The notes beneath the pieces are model-generated. The model was given only the letters and a program-made list of their open reading frames with translations, was not told the DNA's origin and made no database searches. A stretch of 64,000 nt of DNA from an uncultured Alphaproteobacteria bacterium (GTDB lineage Bacteria; Pseudomonadota; Alphaproteobacteria; GCA-2731375), in contig CATOSZ010000003.1 in NCBI GenBank assembly GCA_951812805.1, positions 1,318,557 to 1,382,556 on the forward strand. The letters run 5' to 3'. How positions within the stretch are numbered: the stretch's first letter is position 1; each line of letters starts with the position of its first letter. The position numbers were made by a program, and so were the translations under genes. Positions 43,201 to 50,954 of this stretch are shown one piece after another.

Positions 43201-43492
43201 CTACCGGGTTGTCGACGCCGCGAATGGCCGCGACGCCCTGCAACGGCTGCAGGGCGAAGACCGCCTGGATCTGCTGCTGACCGACATCATGCTGCCGGGC
43301 GGCCTGGACGGACTCCAACTCTCCGCCCTGGTCGCGGACAAATTCCCGATCTCTCGCTGCCTCTACATGTCGGGCTATCCCGACAATGCCCTCGAGCACC
43401 ACGGCGATCTCGACCCCTCGTTCCGGGCGCTTCGCAAGCCCTTCGAACTCGACCGCCTGGCCGACGAGATCCGCCTGGCACTGGCGCCGTAG
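40247..43492 (+). CDS. Hybrid sensor histidine kinase with an N-terminal Phd/YefM antitoxin-like domain
   Basis: A 1081-residue protein from ATG 40247 (TTG 40235 is in frame). Residues 1-50, MEVMAASQARESFSTLLRRA then TVISRRGQAQAALVPIDDLRFL, match the Phd/YefM antitoxin fold. Five PAS-like domains follow (about 65-175, 185-300, 342-455, 465-580, 590-705), with a coiled coil (305-340) before the third. The kinase core has GGVAHDFNNLM with phospho-acceptor His723, the N-box LNLANNARDAMPGGG, SDTGGGMTE and EGSGLGLSMVYGF. A receiver domain ends the chain, acceptor Asp1013 in LLTDIMLPGG. No membrane segment is seen, so it senses a cytoplasmic signal. The core resembles the CckA type (DFNNL). There is no toxin gene nearby. 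The fusion is one continuous frame; its role is unknown. Confidence 0.92.
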   Translation: MEVMAASQARESFSTLLRRAAEDGARTVISRRGQAQAALVPIDDLRFLQRPSRRQGEGAAYEIDRLADFAEAGADWFWETDSEHRFVHASLSSREASGIGPEHVLGNRRSDLIDTELDGHSLADHAADLEAHRAFKDFRYGVRPPDGARRWTSTSGKPIFDPHGEFLGYRGIGRDITEEVEASHRLLRLQETLFVAIENLSETFELWDGDDRLVMRNGHARELNRHSGRALDAGNTFEDFIREVVGVGQVTDAVGNEAEWLAERLRRHREPGEPFEVRRADGRWLMIREERLPDGGTVTATTDITALKDSETRLRQARDELEARVEARTAELAASEAQMRLIADNMPVLMAQFDNALRFRFVNSVCAAWYDAPAEGLIGYDVRGLLGEANMRALEPYMQRALRGETVMTEAGVTYPDGVTRDVEVTYIPQRDRDAVVGCFAFVRDITELKRRRRELEESHDLLQALMDSMPELVAVKKTDRRYLFVNKTFESWFQVNRDSVYGRTIHDFMPEDFGREIDEIEARVLEGRVSVSLERDFTGPDGITRPLSSILFPVLDAAGETIALGLISRDETEKKIEEKERNRLLNAVESLAEGFAVFDAKDRFVVCNDQYLELAGAGGTRLRAGITYEEILRRAFRDDIIPEAVDDPDDWLAGRMRRHHNPHGVFRVRRGERDIAIREARLPDGGWVVSLLDVTEQTAREEQLRQAQKMEAVGQLTGGVAHDFNNLMAIIQGNVTLLDRSVGHDPDLKSLIDPTLNAVRRGASLTHRLLAFSRRQALDVKSFSVGALLDGLGDMLRRTLGEHIALDIAVARDLWPCTADPGLLEQAILNLANNARDAMPGGGQLSITVANGHGGANAPLDDDGIALDDHVAITVSDTGGGMTESVRDQMFEPFFTTKPVGEGSGLGLSMVYGFIKQSQGQIDTHSAPGHGTTVTLRLPRGANTTAAVTTPAPESNPGVGRTVLVVEDDDDLRRVVTMFLSEIGYRVVDAANGRDALQRLQGEDRLDLLLTDIMLPGGLDGLQLSALVADKFPISRCLYMSGYPDNALEHHGDLDPSFRALRKPFELDRLADEIRLALAP

Positions 43493-43500
43493 GCGGGGCC

Positions 43501-44304
43501 TCAGGCGCTGCCGTGGCGGGGCGTCTTCAGGTCCTGCTTCAGGTGGGTTTCGTCGTAGCCGTTGAACACCGTGCCGATAACGCCGCGATCCAGGTCCGAC
43601 GTGCCGAACAGGCAATCGCTGATCGGGAAGGTCAGGTTCATGTTGCGGTCCATCATGATGCCCATGTTGTGATGGGCGGTATGGTGGCGGCGGATCGTGT
43701 TGATGAAGGGCGTGTTGCGCACGAACCAGTTGTCGTTCACATGGCAGCAGAAGTGCATGAACTCGTAGATGAGATACAGGCTGCTCGTCGTACACATCAT
43801 CAGCCAACCGACGTTCGGGCTGATCAACCAGCCGAGAATAAGCGCGCCGGGCATGGTCATAAGAATGAAAACACAAAGCGCATAGGGCGGAAATACCGTC
43901 ACGCGCCAGTCGTGCTGGCCGGCGAAACGCATTTCCTTTTCGGTGAAGAACTGGTGATGCATCAGGGTGTGGCGGGTGTAGATCGCACGCAGCCCCGGGT
44001 TCTTCTGCGGGCGGTGCATAATGTGGCGGTGCAGGAACCATTCGAAAAAATTACAGAACAGGAACACCACCGGAATGGTCAGCCATTCCCACCAGGCGAC
44101 GGCGGAAATATTGCTGATGTAAATGTACATCGCCATGGCGCCGATGGCGTAGATCACCGCGACATGGGCATAGCCGTTGTACCAGCTGGCGATCCGCGAA
44201 CGGTAGATCGAACGGTAGTCGCGCTGCCGCTCCGACATCGGCGAGCGGCCGAGTTCCAACGGATCGGCGCCCGCATCCATCGTGGTATCAATCGTCGCGT
44301 TCAT
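43501..44304 (-). CDS. Fatty acid hydroxylase / sterol desaturase family membrane protein
   Basis: A 267-residue di-iron membrane hydroxylase. The histidine clusters are present: WFLHRHIMHRP, HTLMHHQFF, and RRHHTAHHNMG, with a further H in the segment FMHFCCHV. Four hydrophobic helices are apparent (VAVIYAIGAMAMYIYISNIS, TIPVVFLFCNFFEWF, ILMTMPGALILGWLI, WLMMCTTSSLYLIYEF). Such enzymes hydroxylate or desaturate lipids, for example fatty acids, ceramide-like lipids or carotenoids. It is divergent from the small membrane protein gene at 44407; the 102-base gap contains palindromes. Confidence 0.9.
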   Translation of the reverse strand: MNATIDTTMDAGADPLELGRSPMSERQRDYRSIYRSRIASWYNGYAHVAVIYAIGAMAMYIYISNISAVAWWEWLTIPVVFLFCNFFEWFLHRHIMHRPQKNPGLRAIYTRHTLMHHQFFTEKEMRFAGQHDWRVTVFPPYALCVFILMTMPGALILGWLISPNVGWLMMCTTSSLYLIYEFMHFCCHVNDNWFVRNTPFINTIRRHHTAHHNMGIMMDRNMNLTFPISDCLFGTSDLDRGVIGTVFNGYDETHLKQDLKTPRHGSA

Positions 44305-44350
44305 GGCGTTCCCTCCCCGCCGAAATTCGGCGTGCGTTCCCCGGCCGCAT

Positions 44351-44369
44351 CTGATATATCAGGTGTACA
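44351..44369. promoter_or_regulatory. Palindromes in the divergent promoter region
   Basis: CTGATATATCAG (44351-44362) is a perfect 12-bp palindrome, and TGTACA follows at 44364-44369. They lie between the hydroxylase and the small membrane protein genes in an A/T-rich patch. A dimeric repressor of the MarR or TetR type could bind here and control both genes. Confidence 0.45.
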
Positions 44370-44406
44370 TCAGCGTTATCGACCTGTCAATCGAGGGAGC
44401 GGCCCC

Positions 44407-44592
44407 ATGCCGGTGAACATCAAGCTGACACTGTCGGTCATCCTGGTCCTGGTCGGCTTCGCCGTCGGCTGGTGGCAGGGCGAGATCGGCCAGACCACCA
44501 ACATGTACCTCGCCGCCTTCCTCGGCTGCTTCATGGTCTTCGCCATCTGGCTGTTCCCCGAGACGGACAAGAAGGATGGCGACAAGCGCTGA
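44407..44592 (+). CDS. Small two-helix membrane protein
   Basis: A 61-residue protein, MPVNIKLTLSVILVLVGFAV then GWWQGEIGQ, followed by a second helix NMYLAAFLGCFMVFAIWLF and a charged tail ETDKKDGDKR. A GAGGGAG ribosome binding site precedes ATG 44407. It has no recognised family. Its divergent position next to the fatty acid hydroxylase hints at a shared regulator, not a known function. Confidence 0.7.
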   Translation: MPVNIKLTLSVILVLVGFAVGWWQGEIGQTTNMYLAAFLGCFMVFAIWLFPETDKKDGDKR

Positions 44593-44607
44593 GGTCGCGC
44601 GCGCCGC

Positions 44608-44632
44608 GCGGGGCCGACGACATCAGCCCCGC
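44608..44632. terminator. Hairpin between convergent genes
   Basis: GCGGGGC (44608-44614) and GCCCCGC (44626-44632) are perfect inverted arms with an 11-base loop. They lie at the convergent ends of the small membrane protein and glutathionyl-hydroquinone reductase genes and overlap the stop of the latter. No T-run is present, so this is a weak terminator call. Confidence 0.3.
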
Positions 44633-45591
44633 CCGTGCGGCGTCCTGAAATCGATTTCGGGGCCGGCGGGGACGATCTGCCGCGGGTTGACGGCCTGAAT
44701 GGTGTAGTAGCCCGCCTTCATGGCGTCGAGGTCGATGGTCTCCGCGATGCCGGGCATCTGATACAGCTCCCGCGTATAGCCCCAGAGGTTGGGATAGTCC
44801 TGGATCCGGCGGATGTTGCACTTGAAGTTGCCGTGGTAGGCGAGGTCGAAGCGCACCAGCGTCGGGAACAAGCGCCAGTCCGCCTCGGTGAGCGCGTCGC
44901 CCAGCAGATAGCGCCGGTCCGCCAGGCGCGCGTCCAGCCAGTCCAGGGTCTCGAACATCGGATAGATCGCCTCGTCATAGGCCGCCTGGCTGGTGGCGAA
45001 GCCGCAGCGGTAGACCCCGTTGTTGAGGGTGGCGTAGACCCGATCGTTCACCGCGTCGATCTCCGCGCTGAGCGCTTCGGGATAGAGTTCCGGGCCCGTG
45101 GCGCCGAGGCGATCGAAGGCGGTATCGAACATGCGGATGATCTCGGAAGATTCGTTGTTGACGATGGTCCCCCGCTCCCGGTCCCAGAGCACGGGCACGG
45201 TGACCCGCCCGGAATACGCCGGTTCCGCCTTCACATAGACCTCGTACATATGCTCGGCCCCATTGACGTCGTCGGGGATCAAGCCCTCGCCCTCGTGGAA
45301 CCACCAACCCTTGGGATGCTTGCGTGAGCTGGCGATGGAGAGGCTGACGAGATCCTCCAGCCCCTTCAGCTTGCGATAGATCACCGCGCGATGGGCCCAG
45401 GGACAGGAGCCCGCGACATAGAGGTGGTAGCGTCCCGCCTCCGCCTTGAAGCCGCCGTCACCGCGCGGGCCGGGCGCGCCGTCCGCCGTCACCCAGTTGC
45501 GAAAGGTCGAATCGAAGCGTTCGAAGCGGCCACCGGATTTGTCCGTGTCGTACCAGTCCTCGTGCCAGACACCGTCGACCAGCAATCCCAT
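44623..45591 (-). CDS. Glutathionyl-hydroquinone reductase (YqjG/ECM4 type)
   Basis: A 322-residue Xi-class glutathione transferase. The catalytic CPWAH motif (Cys63) sits in YVAGSCPWAHRAVIYRKLKG, and RVTVPVLWDRERGTIVNNESSEIIRMF is the glutathione-binding strand. The C-terminal helical domain has YRCGFATSQAAYDEAI, RRYLLGDALTEADWRLFPTLVRFD and CNIRRIQDYPNLWGYTRELY, all typical. These enzymes reduce glutathionyl-hydroquinones to hydroquinones. ATG 45591 gives the family start MGLLVDGVWHEDWYD; the frame is open to 45645. Confidence 0.95.
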   Translation of the reverse strand: MGLLVDGVWHEDWYDTDKSGGRFERFDSTFRNWVTADGAPGPRGDGGFKAEAGRYHLYVAGSCPWAHRAVIYRKLKGLEDLVSLSIASSRKHPKGWWFHEGEGLIPDDVNGAEHMYEVYVKAEPAYSGRVTVPVLWDRERGTIVNNESSEIIRMFDTAFDRLGATGPELYPEALSAEIDAVNDRVYATLNNGVYRCGFATSQAAYDEAIYPMFETLDWLDARLADRRYLLGDALTEADWRLFPTLVRFDLAYHGNFKCNIRRIQDYPNLWGYTRELYQMPGIAETIDLDAMKAGYYTIQAVNPRQIVPAGPEIDFRTPHGRG

Positions 45592-45711
45592 CGCATCCTC
45601 CCATCGCTGCCCCGCCCCCCCAGCTTCGCAGATTCCGGGCTGCACTCAAGCCTCTCGTGGCGCCGCGAAAAGCGGGTTAGGATCCGGGCTCACCCCCGAG
45701 GAGACACCGCC

Positions 45712-46121
45712 ATGAACGTCGTTCGCATCAATCCGCCCGGCTCGCCCACGCCCAAGGGCTATCACCATGTCGTCTCCGTCGAAGGCGGCCGCACGATCTA
45801 TCTCGCGGGCCAGCTCGCCTTCGACGCGGACCGCAACCTGATCGGCGGCGACGACGTCGTCGCGCAGACCGCCAGGCCCTCACCAACCTGCAGCGCAACG
45901 TCGAGGCGGCCGGCGCCGCCATGGCCGACATGGTCAAGATCAACACCTATGTGGTGCACCACGACCCGGCGAACCTGCAGCCGATCATCGACGTCATCGA
46001 GGAATTCTTCCCCGAGGCGCACCGGCCGACCAACACCTTTCTCGGCGTCGAGCGCCTGGCGGTCGACGGCGTGCTGATCGAGATCGAGGGGATCGCGGTC
46101 ACCGACAAGCCGCTCCCCTGA
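45712..46121 (+). pseudogene. RidA family (YjgF) protein gene, frameshifted
   Basis: The start frame reads MNVVRINPPGSPTPKGYHHV, GGRTIYLAGQLAFDADRNLI to VVAQTA at about 45873, then the -1 frame continues QALTNLQRNVEAAGAA and MADMVKINTYVVHHDPANLQ to IEGIAVTDKPLP. One missing C in GCCAGGCCC (45871-45879) explains the break; with it the product is a normal 136-residue RidA. RidA deaminates reactive enamines or imines from PLP enzymes. Everything around it is intact, so a sequencing error in a C run is plausible. Confidence 0.85.
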
Positions 46122-46198
46122 CCACCGCCGACATGGACCCGGCCGCGCCGCCTGCCTAATATCACCCGATCCATTCGTTCCGGGGTTCGCCGCATTCC

Positions 46199-47947
46199 AT
46201 GTCGGAAGATCATCTGCAAAGACGCCTGGCCGCCATCCTGGCCGCCGACGTGGTCGGCTATACGCGCCTCATGGCGGCGGACGAGGCCGGCACGCTCGAG
46301 CGGCTCAAGCGGCTCCGCGCCGAGCTGTTCGATCCCCTGACGGCGGCACACGGCGGGCGGATCTTCAAGACGACCGGCGACGGCGCGCTGGTCGAATTCC
46401 CGAGCGCGGTCGATGCAGTCCGCTCGGCCATCGCCGTGCAACGGGCGCTCGTCGGCGAAGACGAAGAGGCGGGCGGCATCCGCTTGCGCATCGGCATCAG
46501 CCTCGGCGACGTCATCGTCGAGGGCGACGACCTCTACGGCAACGGCATCAACATCGCCGTACGGATGGAGACGCTGGCCGAGGCGGGCGGTATCTGCGTC
46601 TCCGGCAATGTGCACGAGCATGTCGCCGGCGCGCTCGACGCCGGCTTCGAGGACTTGGGCCCGCGGACGGTCAAGAACCTGGACCGGCCCATCCCCTGCT
46701 TCCGCGTGCTGCTGGACGGCGGGACGGGCATCGCGGCGCCGACGCAGGTGACGACGACGGCGGCGACCGCCAAGCCCTCGATCGCCGTGCTGCCCTTCAC
46801 CAACATGTCGGGCGACGGGGAGCAGGAATTCCTCGCCGACGGCATGTCGGAGGACATCATCACCGGCCTGTCGCGGTTCGGCGGCCTGCTGGTGATCGCC
46901 CGCAACTCGACCTTCACCTACAAGGGCGAGGCGATCGATGTGCGGCGGGTCGCCGACGACCTGAACGTGCGCTACGTGCTGGAGGGCAGCGTGCGCAAGT
47001 CGGGCCGCCGGGTTCGTGTCACCGCGCAGCTGATCGAGGCGGAAAGCGGCAACCACCTCTGGGCGGAGCGCTACGACCGGGACCTGGACGACATCTTCGA
47101 GGTCCAGGACGAAGTGACGGCGGCGATCATCGCGGCGATCGCGCCGGAGATCGACCAGGCGGAGATCGACCGCGCGCGGCGCCAGCCGACGGAAAACCTC
47201 GACGCCTGGGGGTTCTATCAACGTTCGCTGGCGCTCAACCCCTCGGGCGAAGAGGCGGACCTCACGGCCGCGATTCAATTGCTGGACCGGGCGATTGCGA
47301 TGGACCCCAATTTCACCGACGCCGTGGCGATGGCGGCCTATGCCCGGCTTCGCCTGGTGTTCTTCTATCCCTCCGACCATTCGCCGGCGATGGTCGAGGA
47401 CGCCCGCACACTGTTGCAGACCGCGATGCGACAGGATCGCGGCAATGGCAACGCACTGCTCGCGAAAGCCAGGCTTCATCACTATCTCGGGGAAAGGGGA
47501 GCGGCGGTCGAAACCTGCCGCGAAGCCATGGCGATCAACCCCAGCGCGTCGCTCGTCCATCACGAACTCGCGTTCATGCTCGCCCGGGCCGGGCGGCACG
47601 AAGACGCGCAGACCGTCCTCGACACCGCCGACCGACTGAGCCCGCGCGACCCGCGGATGTCCGGGCGTTATATGATCCGGGCCATCGGTTGCTACGAGCT
47701 GGGTCGCATCGAAGAGGCGGCGGCATGGGCCCTCAAGGCGCAGCGCAGCGAAAACCCCCGCTACTGGTGCGACGCGTTGCTGGTCGCCGCGCTCTATCGC
47801 TTAGGCCGTACCGAGGAGATGAACACGGCGATAGACGCCTTGTTCGCCCGTCATCCGGGCTTCTCGGTGTCCGGCTTCGAAGCGAGTTTCAAGGGATTTC
47901 CCCCGAGCTTCCTCGAGGCCCTCCGCCAGGCCGGCCTGCCGGACTAG
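46199..47947 (+). CDS. Class III adenylate/guanylate cyclase with TPR C-terminus
   Basis: A 582-residue cytoplasmic protein. Residues 1-170 are a class III cyclase catalytic domain (RRLAAILAADVVGYTRLMAA with metal Asp, GGRIFKTTGDGALVEFPSAV, IGISLGDVIVEGDDLYGNGI). A TolB-like middle domain follows (SIAVLPFTNMSGDGEQEFLA, YVLEGSVRKSGRRVRVTAQL, AERYDRDLDDIFEVQDEV), then TPR-like helices to the end. This cyclase-TolB-TPR layout is common in alphaproteobacteria. The frame begins 78 bases after ridA. Confidence 0.9.
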   Translation: MSEDHLQRRLAAILAADVVGYTRLMAADEAGTLERLKRLRAELFDPLTAAHGGRIFKTTGDGALVEFPSAVDAVRSAIAVQRALVGEDEEAGGIRLRIGISLGDVIVEGDDLYGNGINIAVRMETLAEAGGICVSGNVHEHVAGALDAGFEDLGPRTVKNLDRPIPCFRVLLDGGTGIAAPTQVTTTAATAKPSIAVLPFTNMSGDGEQEFLADGMSEDIITGLSRFGGLLVIARNSTFTYKGEAIDVRRVADDLNVRYVLEGSVRKSGRRVRVTAQLIEAESGNHLWAERYDRDLDDIFEVQDEVTAAIIAAIAPEIDQAEIDRARRQPTENLDAWGFYQRSLALNPSGEEADLTAAIQLLDRAIAMDPNFTDAVAMAAYARLRLVFFYPSDHSPAMVEDARTLLQTAMRQDRGNGNALLAKARLHHYLGERGAAVETCREAMAINPSASLVHHELAFMLARAGRHEDAQTVLDTADRLSPRDPRMSGRYMIRAIGCYELGRIEEAAAWALKAQRSENPRYWCDALLVAALYRLGRTEEMNTAIDALFARHPGFSVSGFEASFKGFPPSFLEALRQAGLPD

Positions 47948-47948
47948 A

Positions 47949-48944
47949 TCAGACGCCAGCCCTGACGATCCGAACCCGGTGATTGTCGCTATCCGCGATA
48001 TAGAGGTTGCCGGCGGCATCCGCCGCGCAGCCGTGCGGGCGGGCGAGGCCCGCTTCGGTCGCCGGGCCGCCGTCGCCCTCGCGCCCGACCCGGCCGCCGG
48101 CGACGGTGGTGACGATGCCGCTCTCCGCGTCGATCAGCCGAATCGCATGGTTTTCCGTGTCGACGACGACGACGTTGCCGGCGCTATCGCAGCGGATCGC
48201 CTTCGGCGACCCCCAGGTCGCATCGCGCGCCGGCCCGCCGTCACCCGAATAGCCGCGCTCGCCCGTGCCGGCGAAGGTATGCATGATGCCGTCGGCGTCG
48301 ACGCGGCGCAGGCCGTTGCCCTCGCGCTCGCAGATGAACATGTTGCCCCGGCCGTCCAGGCAGACCGCACGGCAGCCCAGGATGGACGCCTCCAGGGCCG
48401 GTTTGCCGTCACCCGTCCGCGCCTTTTCGCCGTTGCCGGCGACAGGCGTCACCGTGCCGGTGGCGAGATCGACCCGGGTCAGCAGCTGGCTCTGCACGTC
48501 GGCCACCAGCAGGCCGCCACGGCCATCGAGGAAACAATCGTTCGGCTCGATGAAATCGTCCGAGTCCGGCCCGCCGGCGAGCGTCGAGATCCGCCCGCTG
48601 GCCGCCTCGACCTTGCGGATTGCCGCGTTCAGCCGGTCGACGATGTAGAGATCGCCGTTGCCGTCGACCTGCAGCGCATAGGGCTGGTTCATCGTCGCTT
48701 CGCTCGCGGGGCCGCCGTCGCCCGAATAGCCGAGCGCGCCGTTGCCGGCGACGGTGGTGAGGATGCCGCTGGCCGCGTCCAGCCGGCGCACGCAATGGTT
48801 CTGCGCCTCGGCGATGAACAGGTTGCCGGCGGCGTCCAGCTCGGCCATGAACGGCTCGCTCAAGGTCGCCGCCGTCGCCGGGCCGCCGTCGCCCGTATAG
48901 CCGCGCGTGCCGGTGCCGGCGATCGTCTCGATGATCCGGTTCAT
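47949..48944 (-). CDS. NHL-repeat beta-propeller protein
   Basis: A 331-residue protein made of about six NHL-like blades, each with a GTG(E)RGYSGDGGPA-type loop and a D(A/S)AGN(L/V)(F/Y)(I/V) strand: TRGYTGDGGPATAATLSEP, GALGYSGDGGPASEA, GERGYSGDGGPARDATWGSP, EGDGGPATEAGLARPHGCAA. No signal peptide is seen. It likely binds ligands or acts as a lactonase-like enzyme; the function is unknown. It lies convergent with the cyclase and 12 bases downstream of the cupin gene. Confidence 0.9.
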   Translation of the reverse strand: MNRIIETIAGTGTRGYTGDGGPATAATLSEPFMAELDAAGNLFIAEAQNHCVRRLDAASGILTTVAGNGALGYSGDGGPASEATMNQPYALQVDGNGDLYIVDRLNAAIRKVEAASGRISTLAGGPDSDDFIEPNDCFLDGRGGLLVADVQSQLLTRVDLATGTVTPVAGNGEKARTGDGKPALEASILGCRAVCLDGRGNMFICEREGNGLRRVDADGIMHTFAGTGERGYSGDGGPARDATWGSPKAIRCDSAGNVVVVDTENHAIRLIDAESGIVTTVAGGRVGREGDGGPATEAGLARPHGCAADAAGNLYIADSDNHRVRIVRAGV

Positions 48945-48956
48945 ATGGCGGCCCTC

Positions 48957-49232
48957 CTATTCACGCTTGCCGATCAGGATGGAAACGCCGTCGGCGCCGA
49001 TCGCCTCGCTGTGCGGGCATCCGGCGGCCATGGTGAACCGGTCGCCGACGCCATGGCGCGTGGTCGCACCGTCGACGGTGATGGCGATCTCGCCGGCGAC
49101 GATCAGGCCCTTGGCATCGAAGTGATGCGTGTGCTCGGCGAATTCGGCCGAGGCGGCAAGCGCCTTGGTCTCGAACGCGTATCCCTCGGCGGTGAGCTCC
49201 GCTTCGAAGTCGGCAATCACTTGGGCGTCCAT
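48957..49232 (-). CDS. Small cupin-domain protein
   Basis: A 91-residue single cupin: EFAEHTHHFDAKGLIVAGEI is motif 1 (His-x-His and Glu positions), and GDRFTMAAGCPHSEAIGADG is motif 2. The metal-binding histidines are intact. It is 12 bases upstream of the NHL gene and 16 bases downstream of the carboxyltransferase gene, so the three genes form one minus-strand unit. The function is unknown. Confidence 0.85.
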   Translation of the reverse strand: MDAQVIADFEAELTAEGYAFETKALAASAEFAEHTHHFDAKGLIVAGEIAITVDGATTRHGVGDRFTMAAGCPHSEAIGADGVSILIGKRE

Positions 49233-49248
49233 GGTTCGCTTCTCCTCG

Positions 49249-50808
49249 TCAGGGCAGGTAGGGCATGTGCGGCGGGCCGAGCTGCGAGCGCAGGATCGGC
49301 TGCGCGTCCTCCACGAACTCGCAGATCAGGGCGCGGGTTTCGCGGGGATCGATGATGTCCTGGCCGGTCGCCTCCGCCGTGCGGAAGGGGCTGGCGATGG
49401 CGTTCAGGCGGTCCTCGATCTCCTGCCGCTTGGCGTCGGGATCGGGCGAATTCTCGATCTCGCGGCGATAGGCCGCGGTCGCACCACCGGCGATATGCAT
49501 CGAGCCCCAGTTGGCCGAGGGCCAGGCATAGCGGCGGAACATGCCGGACGGGCGATGCTGGCATTGCCCGGCGACCCCGTAGAGCCGGCCCATCACGATC
49601 GTGCACCAGGGCATGCGGGAGAGGCAGACATGGCTCATCAGCCGGGCGCCGGCCCGCTCGATCCCCTGCTTCTCCATCTCCAGGCCGACATGGAAGCCCG
49701 GCTCGTCGGCGAGCGAGATCAGCGGCAGGTGGAAGGTGTCGCAAAGCTGCATCAACCGCATCACCTTGGAACCACCGGCGACGTCGGTCGAGCCGCCCCG
49801 GATCATCGGGTTGTTGGTCATCAGGCCGACGGGATAGCCGTCGAACCGCGCCAGGCCGGTGACGCGGGAGCGGCCGTAATTCGGCGCGATCTCGAAGAAG
49901 GAGCCGGAATCGACCACGGCCTCGATCAGTTTCTTGACGCTGTAGGGGCGGCGGCGGTCGCGCGGCATCAACGACAGCAACGCTTCCTCCGCCCGGTTCG
50001 GATCGTCGTCGCGGGCGCCGCGCGGCGCCATCTCGTGCACGCTGGATGGCAGGTAGGACAGCCAGCGGCGGATCTGTTGGAAGGCGTCTTCTTCGCTTTC
50101 GGCCGGATTGTCGACGCAGCCGCTGATCCGGGTGTGGATCTCGGCCCCGCCGAGCGCTTCCTTGTCGATCTCGACGCCGAGCGCCGCCTTCACCACCGGC
50201 GGGCCGCCCGGGAAGATCTGGCTGATCCCCTTCACCATGACCGAGAAGTGCGACAGCGGCGCCTCCACCGCCGGCAGCCCGGCGACGGAGCCGAGCACGG
50301 CGGAGGCCACGGGTACGGTCTGCAGCATCGCGACATCGTTCTGGCCGTAGGAATGGCCGTCGGGCAGGTAGGTCCGGCCCAGCACCTCGAAGCCACGCAC
50401 GCTGCCGCCGGCCGCGTCCAGCAGGCGGACATAGGGCAGCCGCCATTCGAGCGCGCGTTCCGTCGCCGACAGTTCCGCGCCGAGCGCGCCCTTCACCGCG
50501 CCTGCGCCGGAGCCACCGCGCACCGTGAAATCACCGGCCGCGATCACCACCTTGCGCCCATCCAGCCGGGCCATACCCTCGACCATGCCCTTGGGCAGGA
50601 AGTCGGCCAGCTCGCCGTTCTCATAGCGGCTCTCGCCGACCAGGGTGCGGAACTCGCGGAAGCTGCCCTCGTCGACGATCGCCGCCACCCGCTCCCGCGC
50701 GGTGAGCTTGCCCTGTTCGTGATGGCGCTGGATGCGTTCCTCGCCGCCCATGCGGCGCATCAGCTCGCGGCGGTGCTGCAGCTCGTCGACTTCCTTCTGC
50801 CAGGACAT
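49249..50808 (-). CDS. Acyl-CoA carboxylase carboxyltransferase subunit
   Basis: A 519-residue biotin-dependent carboxyltransferase of the PccB/AccD type, moving carboxyl from carboxybiotin to an acyl-CoA. Motifs: RRMGGEERIQRHHEQGKLTARERV, DFTVRGGSGAGAVKGALG, RLLDAAGGSVRGFEVLG, KGISQIFPGGPPVVKAALG, and in the C-terminal domain GLMTNNPMIRGGSTDVAGGSK, LPLISLADEPGFHVGLEMEK. The ATG 50808 follows GGAGGAG. No biotin carboxylase or biotin carrier gene is near, so it must pair with subunits elsewhere. It is divergent from the double CoA-transferase gene. Confidence 0.92.
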   Translation of the reverse strand: MSWQKEVDELQHRRELMRRMGGEERIQRHHEQGKLTARERVAAIVDEGSFREFRTLVGESRYENGELADFLPKGMVEGMARLDGRKVVIAAGDFTVRGGSGAGAVKGALGAELSATERALEWRLPYVRLLDAAGGSVRGFEVLGRTYLPDGHSYGQNDVAMLQTVPVASAVLGSVAGLPAVEAPLSHFSVMVKGISQIFPGGPPVVKAALGVEIDKEALGGAEIHTRISGCVDNPAESEEDAFQQIRRWLSYLPSSVHEMAPRGARDDDPNRAEEALLSLMPRDRRRPYSVKKLIEAVVDSGSFFEIAPNYGRSRVTGLARFDGYPVGLMTNNPMIRGGSTDVAGGSKVMRLMQLCDTFHLPLISLADEPGFHVGLEMEKQGIERAGARLMSHVCLSRMPWCTIVMGRLYGVAGQCQHRPSGMFRRYAWPSANWGSMHIAGGATAAYRREIENSPDPDAKRQEIEDRLNAIASPFRTAEATGQDIIDPRETRALICEFVEDAQPILRSQLGPPHMPYLP

Positions 50809-50954
50809 GGGCACGGCTCCTCCGGGCGCTTGGCGGTTCGGGAGCAAGAGAGTGCCGCCGCCGGCGCACCCGGGCAAGCCCTGGCCAGGGTGGCCGCCTC
50901 CCGGCCATACTGCGCGCCCTGCCCGATCTCAACCCAGCGAAGACGGATACGACG

